Below, one piece after another: positions 11,687 to 21,197 of a stretch of 64,000 nt of DNA. The stretch's first letter is position 1. Every line of letters begins with the position of its first letter. A model generated the notes under the pieces. The model was given only the letters and a program-made list of their open reading frames with translations. It made no database searches and was not told the origin of the DNA. This stretch comes from Xenopus tropicalis. Lineage: Eukaryota; Chordata; Amphibia; Anura; Pipidae. The position numbers were made by a program, and so were the translations under genes. The stretch spans positions 140,553,545 to 140,617,544 of the forward strand of contig NC_030680.2 in NCBI RefSeq assembly GCF_000004195.4, given 5' to 3'.

Positions 11687-11957
11687 TGTAGTTGGGTAAC
11701 TGTTGGGCAGCACAATGGTTAACACCTTGCATTGCTAGGGTTCTAGGTTCAACTGTAGTTGGGTAACTGTTGGGCAGCACAATGGTTAACACCTTGCATT
11801 GCTAGGGTTCTAGGTTCAACTGTAGTTGGGTAACTGTTGGGCAGCACAATGGTTAACACCTTGCATTGCTAGGGTTCTAGGTTCAACTGTAGTTGGGTAA
11901 CTGTTGGGCAGCACAATGGTTAACACCTTGTATTGCTAGGGTTCTAGGTTCAACTCT
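11687..11957 (+). repeat. 67-bp minisatellite, 4 copies, tRNA-like
   Basis: TGTAGTTGGGTAACTGTTGG starts at 11687, 11754, 11821 and 11888, an exact 67-bp period. Each unit contains ATGGTTAACACC and GGTTCAACT, loosely like RNA polymerase III A and B boxes, so the unit may come from a tRNA-derived SINE head. The B-box match is imperfect and no tRNA fold is obvious. Confidence 0.9.
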
Positions 11958-12045
11958 GGTTTCCCCCCACATTTCAAAACCAAATAAGCAGGTTTTGGGA
12001 TCGTGATAAAACCGACTGAAGTATGTGTGAATTTGATAAGCACCT

Positions 12046-12095
12046 TAGATTGTAAGCTCCACTGGGGCAGGGAATGAATTATAATCCCTGTTGCC
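12046..12095 (+). repeat. Fragment of the ATTGTAAGCTC retroposon tail
   Basis: TTAGATTGTAAGCTCCACTG followed by GGGCAGGGAATGA matches the unit of the 51-bp array at 17100-18105 and the tails at 4351 and 56748. Confidence 0.6.
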
Positions 12096-12187
12096 TCCCC
12101 TGATGTTCATATTGGAACCAGCACTTCCATATCTTCCTATCTCTGCAGCCTGGCCTGGAGAACCAGTATGGGGCTTGGGCCCCATCA

Positions 12188-12420
12188 AGGGTGGCCACCT
12201 CTGCCGGCGTTTGTTGCTGGGCAGGGGGCGGGGCCATGACATCACGGGACAGGGAAGAGGTGTGGCTGTGATGTCACGGGGCAGGCTATGATGCTGCATC
12301 AATCTCGTTGGGTTCTGCCTGCTTTTCCTAATTTGGAAAACCGGGCAGGAGGTTTTGACCTGGACAGCCCTTCCAAAAACCGGGCCATCCGGGTTAAAAC
12401 TGGACAGGTGGAAACCCTAG
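12188..12420. mobile_element. GTTGCCAC-end MITE
   Basis: AGGGTGGCCACCTCTGCCGG at the left and CTGGACAGGTGGAAACCCT at the right form an imperfect terminal inverted repeat. The right half carries GACCTGGACAGCCCTTCC, shared with the copy at 62505-62626. Confidence 0.65.
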
Positions 12421-13915
12421 CCCCATCTAAAAGGGGGCAGTTTAATAAATCAAATCTTTATGACCTGCTATTGAAATGCATTACCCAGCATCTCCCATCT
12501 GCAGTTTGGATCTCCCTTCTGCAAAAATTGAACACTTGTCATCTAACACTTGTCAAGCTTCGGCGCTACTGCCCTTTCTGCCCTACCCAAAACCCATCCC
12601 TGTTCGCGCCACGCCCTTCGCCCCTTTCCTGGTTTATTTCTTTAATCCTGTTTGCAGATGTCAAGCAGAATTATATTTCATGTCCAAATATCCCCGCGCT
12701 GATGGATAAACGATTGCATGTGTAGAAAGCAAAACACATACAAACGAACATATTTATACAAATTCTCAAATCTGGCTCGAGCCTTCCCCCCTTGGCTCAT
12801 TTCAAGACAGCCGAACAGATTTGCAAGGAAAATATATGTTGGCATGAGGAACAACCTTCTTTGTCAGGAAAGGGGCTCTGCGAAGGCTCCCAAGTGAGCT
12901 CTGCACAGGCTCTTATTCATAAATGTAGGCACGCACGCTCCGCATTTCCCCTCGGCTTCATCCTCGACCACTTGTTCAATCCGCTCCCTCGGAGAACTCA
13001 GGCAATCTAGCCTCACCACATCACAGGGACCCCTCTCCATGTTTCACTTTACTACAGCACCGGACCCCTTGCAGAAAATAACCCTTTTCCTGAAAGCCTG
13101 CACAGAACCTTTTCCTTAGCCGACATTTGGAAATGTAATGTTTTCATTGACTTTACTGCCAGTTGGAAGGCAGTGCACTCAGGCCGCCTCCATGAACTTT
13201 CATTTAATGGGGGTTAGTATAAATTATACTTAGCACCATCGTGGTGACCTGTCTACTCCACATAGAAACTAGGTACAATGTTTGGGTATATATTCCGTAT
13301 GCTTCAGTAGAGTAAGCCCCCCTTCTTTGCTTCTATTAATGGGTTCTTTGCTGCCCGCGTAGAGTCAGGAAAAATCTTTCTAGAATAAACACAGCCATGT
13401 CTAAGTCATATCCCAATCAAGCTGGAGGACTCGGAGTCCAGACTGGGTTTGCAGACTAGTAAATAACTAAATATTTGCTTAGCAACACCTACAGCAAAGT
13501 GTCTTGGATCATTGAGTAGCGTATATGAACTGTGTTGGAAAACTTTCATGCAAATATTATGGATTTATGTCGTTGGAATGGGACTGAGGAGACTCTGAGG
13601 CAGAATAACTGCAGGCGGGATACTTTTTCACCTAGGATCGGATGGTGTTTAATAGGGTCATGAATCTTAGAAACCAACACATATTCACTGCTGATTTGGC
13701 CGCTCCTCATTGGATTGGCAGCTGCATAAGGTCCCTTTGTGAAGTCATGTCAAATTGGGCACATTGGAATATCCATCAGGCTATATGGAAAATCTGGTTG
13801 GCCAAGAAACATATTGATTTGTGTGTATGGTCGATCCCCGACCAAAGACCAGAACAGCTTCATCTGGCCTAATTGTTGGGTGGCCATATTTTCTGTAGAA
13901 GTTTATTGTTTCATT

Positions 13916-13918
<3 letters not shown>
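12421..13918. other. Non-repetitive DNA, no gene recognised
   Basis: Little repeat content. Open frames at 12288-12725 and 12792-13010 lack recognisable domains, and I see no convincing splice-site arrangement around them. The 12540-13010 part has more GC and CpG than its surroundings and may be conserved non-coding DNA; this is inference. Confidence 0.4.

Positions 13919-13946
<28 letters not shown>
13919..13946. repeat. (TA)n microsatellite
   Basis: About 14 TA dinucleotides, placed exactly where the left end of the following MITE should be. Confidence 0.95.
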
Positions 13947-14252
13947 ATGCTCGGGACCAAGGGTATTCTGGATAAGGGGTCTTTCCATAATTTGAATCTT
14001 CATACCTTAAGTCTACTAATAAATCAATAAAACATGAATTAAACCCAGTAGGATTGTTTTGCATCCAGTAAGGATTAATTATATCTTAGTTGGGATCAAA
14101 TACAAAGCACTGTTTTATTTTTACAGAGAAAAAGGAAATCAATTTTAAAAATCTGAATTATTTGATTAAAATGGAGTCTATGGGAGACATGCTTTCCATA
14201 ATTTGGACCTTTCTGAATATCGGGTTTCCGGATAACAGATACCATACCTGTA
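13947..14252 (+). mobile_element. Satellite-family MITE with a single monomer (locus C)
   Basis: Same family as loci A, B and D-I, but the 112-bp segment occurs only once (ATATCTTAGTTGGGATCAAA ... TTTTTACAGAGAAAAAGG). The first ~20 bases of the left end are replaced by (TA)n. The right end ATACCATACCTGTA runs into a (TGTA)n(TA)n microsatellite. This is the unexpanded form of the element. Confidence 0.85.
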
Positions 14253-14282
14253 TGTATGTATGTATGTATATATATATATATT
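14249..14282. repeat. (TGTA)n(TA)n microsatellite at a MITE end
   Basis: Begins with the terminal CTGTA of the preceding MITE and continues as TATG repeats and then TA repeats. Confidence 0.85.
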
Positions 14283-14575
14283 TTGTATGTACTTTTGTTT
14301 ATTTCACGGACTTCATATTTAGTTATACTCATTAGAAAGATGAACAGGTTTGTGCCAGAACATGGTGTGACCAGGACTGCTTGGGTTTGCATCCTACAAT
14401 GTGCCATTTCTTTTACATTTTATAAATATATGAAAAAGAACTAAAACACAACTCAGTCTTTCACTTTTTTTATCTGTGTAGAGAAATGAGTGTTAAAGTA
14501 CATTTAATTCATGTTCCTATGTCCCCCTTAGTCATGTAGCGCTACTCTCTAGACGGTTATAGAGGGTTATATATT

Positions 14576-15084
14576 TTAAAAGGGATGGTTCACCTTTATG
14601 TTAAATTTTAGTATCTTATAGAATGTCCTATTCCTAGCAACTTTTCAGTTGGTCATCATTATTTACACATCACATCACTTATCTATCTACTCAAACCCTC
14701 TCCTATTCATATTTCAGTCTCTTATTCAGACCTCTACCTGAGTAAATAAGACCCTAGAAACACAATAGCTGCTGAAATTCCTGGATATCTGCTGAACAAA
14801 AAGCTTAATAACTTGTGAGGGCCACACATGCATGAAAAATGTTCTTTGGGGATACTATATAAGGGCTGTGATTGGCTATTTGGTAGACCCATGGGGACTG
14901 CTGCCCCGCAGGAGGCTCTGCTTGGAGTAAAATGGTGTCTTTGGCACAATGGGCACCTAATCTGAGGCCACTGGGTGCATCATCCAAGGGGTTGGTGAGT
15001 ACCATGTTGCCCCCGAACCACTGGTTGGGGATCCCTGCTCTTCATCATACTTAAAGATCATTTAAAGGTGAACTACCCCTTTAA
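14576..15084 (+). mobile_element. TTAA-type MITE ends with other repeat inside
   Basis: Left end TTAAAAGGGATGGTTCACC and right end GGTGAACTACCCCTTTAA are inverted repeats flanked by TTAA, as in Kolobok-like MITEs. Inside, roughly 14800-15041 is a diverged copy of the CAGGGGTCCCCAACC hAT-like MITE (GGGCTGTGATTGGCTATTTG ... CCACTGGTTGGGGATCCCTG), so one element was probably inserted into the other. Confidence 0.7.
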
Positions 15085-16373
15085 GATACCCTTGTGAACA
15101 GCCCATAAGAGTGTTTCTCAGTGCCCATCCAGTCTGTGTTCGTCAGGGCTGGCAGTCATTTTACAAATGAAGAGGAGCTCGTGCTTTCATAATCAGGTGG
15201 TGGTGGGCAGGGTTCGTGTCGAAGGGGAAAATTTTCATCAACACGGGGCTGTCCCTGTTTTCTCATTACTCATTAAAACATGCAGAGTATTAATACCTGC
15301 CCCTGTCCCCGGCACGGGACTTCTTAGTATTCAGGGCGGTTTCATAGAATCTCTTTATCACCACGTTCTATGGAAAGATCGGTGGGAATGGCTTTACCTG
15401 TATTACGTTGTTTTTCCCACCAGAGACTGATAACGGAGCCAAAGGAGCACTATATACATGTTCATGTAACAATTAATTACCCAACATTAATGCACCTAAC
15501 ACCTCTATATAATCGGCCCCACCGTCCCAGTGTGAAGTAAGGAAACGAATTTTCACATTGCTAATAAATGTAGTTTGCGGTCAGTAAAATAGGTTAAAGA
15601 CTCATTACACAGCATCCATCTTCATAGCAATTCAACCCGGGCCAAAATACAGCTATTGGCAGTGTCTTTCTACTATTGAACTACAACTCACATCTCCTAA
15701 AACGTTATATGTCCACTCCCAAGTTCCCAAGATGCAGTGTTCTTTCAGCCTCTCGTAGGCACAGTAATGGTATTTATGGCGGCTGTACGGTTAACACATA
15801 CTCTCACAGGAAAAAGAAATAGATGCGCAGCACCCAACACAAACATTATTACAACACTTCTATTTTTTCCCTCGCTAATTCTAATATATGGGTCTCAGAG
15901 CTGACTTTCAGTTTCGTGGCTCAGGCACAGCCAACTCTAACATATAAGATCTAGGCCCTCAATCATCTATTGTAATAATTAGCTCCTTGGGTTTATTTTC
16001 CATTCGTGACTTTTTTTTCTCTCTCCGATGGTTTCGCCAAGGGTTTAGGTACCAGTTTATGCTCCGTATTTACACAGGTTGGTGGTTTCATGAAGAAATC
16101 TGGGCGTTGTATTTTTCTTTCCACTCACTGCTACTTTGAAGGCCGAGAAACATTGTTTAAATCACTGAAACATTGTTTTGTATTTTAGATTTTTACCAGT
16201 GGTGTTTTTGGCTACCCTTCAAACTAAATAAGTCGAGGAATTAATACATTTCATGCCTTCGGTCTACGGGTGTCTGGGATTCCGCAGTTGTACGGTTACT
16301 AAATTACCTGGAAAAAGAAAATCTGGAGTTTACCTCTTTTTTTCTCGAATGTTTCAGTTTCACAGGTTATTTT
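15085..16373. other. Non-repetitive DNA, no gene recognised
   Basis: No familiar repeat and no convincing exon. Short open frames at 15167-15430 and 16006-16188 have no domain-like content. The low repeat density makes conserved non-coding sequence possible. Confidence 0.4.
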
Positions 16374-17050
16374 ATTTTTTCTCTGATGTGTCCTAGGGCA
16401 ACAGAATTACTTACCTGTTTTTCCAAAACCCATCAGTTAATAGACCTTTTCCAGCAGAATCCTGCACTGAAATCCATTTTTCAAAAACACAAAAAGATTT
16501 TTTTATATTTAATTTTTAAATTTCACATGGGGTTAGTCATATTCTTCATTTCCCAGGGTGCCACAGTCAGGGGCGGGCCGAGCCGACCGGGCGCCCTAGG
16601 CAACCCGGTCAGCTACCTCGCCCCTGCACCACTACATCGCAACCCCCCCCCCCCCCCGTGTGTGTTTTGATGTGCATGTGCAGTTCGCGGGGGCGCGGTG
16701 CTAAACTGTACTAGGGGTAGGCAGGAGAGGCTGCTGCCTGGCGCCCCCCAATGGTTGCGCCCTAGGCAGCTGCCTCTTCTGCCTACCCCTAGTTCCGGCC
16801 CTGGCCACAGTCATGTGACTTGTGCTCTGAAAAAATTCAGTCGCACTTTACTGCTGCGCTGCAAGTTGGAGTGATATCGCCCCCCCCTCTCCCAACAGCC
16901 ATCAGAATAGCACTCAATAGTAAGAAATCCAAGTACGGCTTGGGACTCCTCCAGTTACATAGGAGTAGGAGAAACAATAGCTGAAAGCAGTTTTAATGTG
17001 TAGCACTGGCTCCTTCTGAAAGCTCAGACTCAATGCACTGAGATGGCACC
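16374..17050 (+). mobile_element. MITE of the 241-bp family, single monomer, split by a nested insertion
   Basis: Contains CATCAGTTAATAGACC, CAGCAGAATCCTGCACTG, TCACATGGGGTTAGTC, GTCATGTGACTTGTGCTCTG and then one copy of the 241-bp unit (CAGTCGCACTTTACTGC ... TCCTTCTGAAAGCTCAG, about 16840-17030, with an internal deletion of the AGCAGAACAATGGG segment). It is the unexpanded counterpart of the element at 2503-3655. It is interrupted by the hAT-like element at 16568-16803. Confidence 0.75.
16568..16803. mobile_element. hAT-like MITE with 8-bp target duplication
   Basis: The 236-bp insert starts CAGGGGCGGGCCGAGCC and ends CTAGTTCCGGCCCTG. It is flanked on both sides by GCCACAGT (16560-16567 and 16804-16811). 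An 8-bp duplication and CAGGG-type ends are typical of hAT elements. It is GC-rich with a C-run at 16642-16657 and has no coding capacity. Removing the insert plus one GCCACAGT restores a continuous host MITE. Confidence 0.85.
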
Positions 17051-17099
17051 TACACACCAATATTACAGTGAATTATTTGTAAATGTAATTACTATTGAA

Positions 17100-18105
17100 A
17101 CCATCAGTCACTGGGGCAGGGACTGATGGGAATATAATAGGGACCTTAGATTGTAATCTCACTGGGGCAGGAACTGATAGGAATGTGATTGGGACCTTAG
17201 ATTGTAAGCTCACTGGGGCAGGGACTGATGGGAATGTGATAGGGAACTTAGATTGTAAGCTCACTGGGGCAGGGACTGATGGGAATGTGATAGGGACCTT
17301 AGATTGTAAGCTCACTGGGGCAGGGACTGATGGGAATGTGATAGGGACCTTAGATTGTAAGCTCACTGGGGCAGGGACTGATGGGAATGTGATAGGGACC
17401 TTAGATTGTAAGCTCACTGGGGCAGGGACTGATGGGAATGTGATAGGTACCTTATATTGTAAGCTCCACTGGGGCAGGGACTGATGGGAATGGGATAGGG
17501 ACCTTAGATTGTAAGCTCCCTGGGGCAGGGACTGATGGGAATGGGATAGGGAACTTAGATTGTAAGCTCCCTGGGGCAGGGGCTGATGGGAATGTGATAG
17601 AGACCTTGATTGTAAGCTCACTGGGGCAGGGACTGATGGGAATGTGATAGGGACCTTAGATTGTAAGCTCACTGGGGCAGGGACTGATGGGAATGGGATA
17701 GGGACCTTAGATTGTAAGCTCACTGGGGCAGGGACTGATGGGAATGTGATAGGGACCTTAGATTGTAAGCTCACTGGGGCAGGGACTGATGGGAATGTGA
17801 TAGGGACCTTAGATTGTAAGCTCACTGGGGCAGGGACTAATGGGAATGTGATAGGGACCTTAGATTGTAAGCTCACTGGGGCAGGGACTGATGGGAATGT
17901 GATAGGGACCTTAGATTGTAAGCTCACTGGGGCAGGGACTGATGGGAATGTGATAGGGACCTTAGATTGTAAGCTCACTGGGGCAGGGACTAATGGGAAT
18001 GTGATAGGGACCTTAGATTGTAAGCTCACTGGGGCAGGGACTGATGGGAATGTGATAGGGACCTTAGATTGTAAGCTCACTTGGGCAGGGACTGATGGGA
18101 ATGAT
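17100..18105 (+). repeat. 51-bp tandem array, ~20 copies
   Basis: The unit begins ATTGTAAGCTCACTGGGGC and continues AGGGACTGATGGGAATGTGA then TAGGGACCTTAG; the period is 51 bp (for example 17201 to 17252). Because 51 is 17 codons and the unit lacks stops in some frames, long repetitive frames appear on both strands; these are not genes. Some central units carry CTCC or GGGATAGGG variants. Confidence 0.96.
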
Positions 18106-18175
18106 GAATAATCCCTGTAAAGCTCTGTGGAATATGTCAGTGCTATATTAATAAAGGATAACAACAATAATTCTT
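18106..18175 (+). repeat. Retroposon-tail end of the 51-bp array
   Basis: AATCCCTGTAAAGCTCTGTG followed by GAATATGTCAGTGCTATATT and AATAAAGGATAACAACAATA parallels the tail seen at 4520-4591 and 56840-56902. The array is therefore an expanded interior of that retroposon 3' end. Confidence 0.7.
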
Positions 18176-18724
18176 TAAATTCCACTTTGAACAGGATGTG
18201 TTGGCAAATAGCAAGCCAGGACACACACACATATAATATATAATATCAGTACATCTGTCTATCCAATGGCTTCCTATTTGTCTGTCATATATATGATTTA
18301 TTATTTGTGAAAATGACCAATAAGTTAATATCAGCCAGTAGGTAATGATGGTGTATTTTTGAGGTGCCATAAAACTCCCCTTTAAAAAGAAGAAGGGAAC
18401 AAAGAGGCAGGTAATCAGTGGATCTGTAGGGAAGGGAGGAAATAGGAAAAGGACAGGAACTTTGGTCTTCACTGGGGAAACCTCACCCTTTTCCTTTGGT
18501 GCTAATTGTACAAATGAGTGGTTTCATTTCCACTCTCCCCCAAGCAGAATCACTTTCACATGGAGGGAGCGGGGAAACCTCTCACACTCACAATTCTCTT
18601 GCTTTTCACTTGTATCTGCCCTTTAAAGGGACATTATCTTATTAAAGAACAAAAGTTGGTATTTGTGCCTGGAAATAACCTCATTCCTTCCAGCCAGCAG
18701 CAAACAGCTCTACTAGTTTTAAAA
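18176..18724. other. No recognised feature
   Basis: Includes short (CA)/(TA) runs near 18218-18245. No gene or named repeat seen. Confidence 0.5.
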
Positions 18725-19675
18725 TACAGGTATGGGATCTGTTATCCACAATGCTCAGGACCTGGGGTTTTCTAGATAAGGGATCTTTTCCCTTATTTAC
18801 TCCCTTTTTTTTTTTTTTACTAAAAAAAATTGTTTAAGCATTAAATTAACCCGATTATTTTCCTCCAACAATAAGGGGTAATTATATCTTAGTTGGGATC
18901 AAGTACAGGTACTGTTTTATTATTACAGAGAAAAGGGAATCATTTAACCATGAAATAAACCCAATAGGGCTGTTCTGCCCCCAATAAGGGGTAATTATAT
19001 CTTAGTTGGGATCCAGTACAGGTACTGTTTTATTATTACAGAGAAAAGGGAATCATTTAACCATGAAATAAACCCAATAGGGCTGTTCTGCCCCCAATAA
19101 GGGGTAATTATATCTTAGTTGGGATCCAGTACAGGTACTGTTTTATTATTACAGAGAAAAGGGAATCATTTAACCATTAAATAAACCCAATAGGGCTGTT
19201 CTGCCCCCAATAAGGGGTAATTATATCTTAGTTGGGATCAAGTACAGGTACTGTTTTATTATTACAGAGAAAAGGGAATCATTTAACCATTAAATAAACC
19301 CAATAGGGCTGTTCTGCCCCCAATAAGGGGTAATTATATCTTAGTTGGGATCAAGTACAGGTACTGTTTTATTATTACAGAGAAAAGGGAATCATTTAAC
19401 CATGAAATAAACCCAATAGGGCTGTTCTGCCCCCAATAAGGGGTCATTATATCTTAGTTGGGATCAAGTACAGGTACTGTTTTATTATTACAGAGAAAAG
19501 GGAATCATTTAACCATGAAATAAACCCAATAGGGCTGTTCTGCCCCCAATAAGGGGTCATTATATCTTAGTTGGGATCAAGTACAGGTACTGTTTTATTA
19601 TTACAGAGAAAAGGGAATCATTTAACCATTAAATAAACCCAATAGGACTGTTCTGCCCCCCCAATAAGGAGTAAT
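18725..19675 (+). mobile_element. MITE with 112-bp satellite, right end missing (locus D)
   Basis: Left end TACAGGTATGGGATCTGTTA and the family's left flank are present, followed by seven units. The array stops inside a unit at AATAAGGAGTAATTGGCA, directly joined to a different MITE. The normal right flank (TTTCTGGATAACGGG...) is absent. Confidence 0.8.
18870..19675 (+). repeat. 112/113-bp tandem array, ~7 units (locus D)
   Basis: Seven ACAGAGAAAAGGGAATCATT words. Two adjacent units share GATCCAGTACAGG and another adjacent pair share GGGGTCATTATATC; these local variants show unit-by-unit duplication within the array. Confidence 0.95.
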
Positions 19676-19951
19676 TGGCAATGGGAGAGGCGCTAAATAG
19701 GAAATTGGCAATGGGAGAGGCGCTGAATAGAAAGATAAATCATAACAAGCAGCAATAACAATAAAATTGTAGCCTGACAAAAGCAATTGTTTTTGGCTAT
19801 TGGGGTCAGTGACCCCCTTTTGAAAGCTGGAAAAAGGCAAATGATTTAAAAACTATACAAAATAAAAAATGAACACCACTTGAAAAGTTGCTAAGAATTG
19901 GCCATTCTATTATATACTAAAAGTAACTTAAAGGTGAAATACCTCTTTAAA
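19676..19951 (+). mobile_element. 3' half of a TTAA-type MITE
   Basis: GGGGTCAGTGACCCCCTTTT, GAAAAGTTGCTAAGAATTGG and the right end AAAGGTGAAATACCTCTTTAA match the family at 8325-8690 and 14576-15084. At its left, GGAAATTGGCAATGGGAGAG and GGCGCT are duplicated in tandem (about 31 bp). Confidence 0.7.
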
Positions 19952-21197
19952 CTAGGAAATAAGCTTTAGTGCTCCAAACGAACTGTAATTAGCAGCAGTA
20001 TAACAATTCCCTATGGCTCCATATATACTGCCTGGAACTGTGCTGCCACTTTGTGGACAGATGTATGGATGTTGCATAATGCCCCGTACCCTTCCATCCT
20101 GGGGCTCAGGGATTAATGCAGGGGCAATAGGCAAAGAGCAAACACATGGTTTGTCCCTACTGTGCACCTATATTTGTTAAAGTATCACTATGGGAAATAT
20201 CATTGCCGTATTTGAGATCTTTCTGGATAATGGGTGCTATTGATTCCATACCTGCATTAAAACATACTTTGAATTAAGGCGCACGTAATACCAATCTGGC
20301 TGGGGGAGATGGATTTCTAATCATCGTTCTGCTGAGGGGTAATCGGTCCCCCCTTAACCGCGAGCCTGATGGAAATTCTGATGTCAGGAATAGCGGGGAT
20401 CGTCGCTGCTGTTGTTTTTCCAATTTAATCATTTTTCCTGTATTTTTATTCATTTTTCAGGGTGTCCCTATTGTAGCTAATTAAGTGCAATTTCACACAT
20501 ACTGTTCAGTAATTAGCGTGACTCATACTCGGTAATAAGTTTAAGGATCTTAATCCATAGCCATACCTCCTCACACATACACACCATTAGGAGCATTTTC
20601 TCATTAACTCTATGCACTGAACTGTGCCGAACTTCTGTCTCGTTTGATTGGATTAGGAAATGAAGTGTGCAAGTGGGATGCTGGGAAGTGTAGTCCGACA
20701 ACATCTGGTGCTATTCCTGCTTTATCTACACCTTTAGGGCTAGTGCTTCTGTTCCAGATTAATAAAGTTTACCTTCATAGAAAATATCAGCTAAGAAAGC
20801 TTGCCCCCCCCCCCCAGCACCTCCATACAAATTGCCTTTGCCCCTCCAGCATAATTGCGTGGCAATAAGGTCCGGTTCTTTACTGGGTCCCTTCTCAGCT
20901 CAGAAGACCAACTGCAAACATATATATGGTTTGATATTGGTTTTAAATAATTTGTCCTTCATACATTTGTATTCACTACCACACTTTTAAACACCAGGAG
21001 GGGAAAATCTATGGGAAATGCCTCAGGTGAATAGCAATATGGCAGCTCCTAATGAGAGGGAATGATCTGCAAATATGATGATCTGACCCCGTAGATCATA
21101 TTTAATTTAGTAGAAAGATAAATCAAAAATAAATAGTGTGCATTGCTTTAAAAGGCAACATGTCACTGATGAAATAGGGCAATATGTATTTTAAAAG
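19952..21197. other. Mostly unrecognised DNA, possible regulatory block
   Basis: 20205-20253 is a short right-end fragment of the satellite-family MITE (TTTCTGGATAATGGG ... CCATACCTG). 20280-20545 is non-repetitive with clustered TAATTA-type words (see findings). The rest shows no gene or repeat I recognise. Confidence 0.45.

Noticed and set aside
11687..11957. tRNA gene cluster
   Set aside because: Only loose A- and B-box resemblance; no acceptor-stem pairing or cloverleaf could be traced.
12288..12725. 145-residue frame as a gene
   Set aside because: It starts inside a MITE (12188-12420) and has no domain-like content.
17073..18230. 385-residue minus-strand and 129/155-residue plus-strand frames
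   Set aside because: Both strands are open in a 51-bp repeat that is a multiple of three. Variation between units does not look codon-aware, and the array is part of a retroposon tail.
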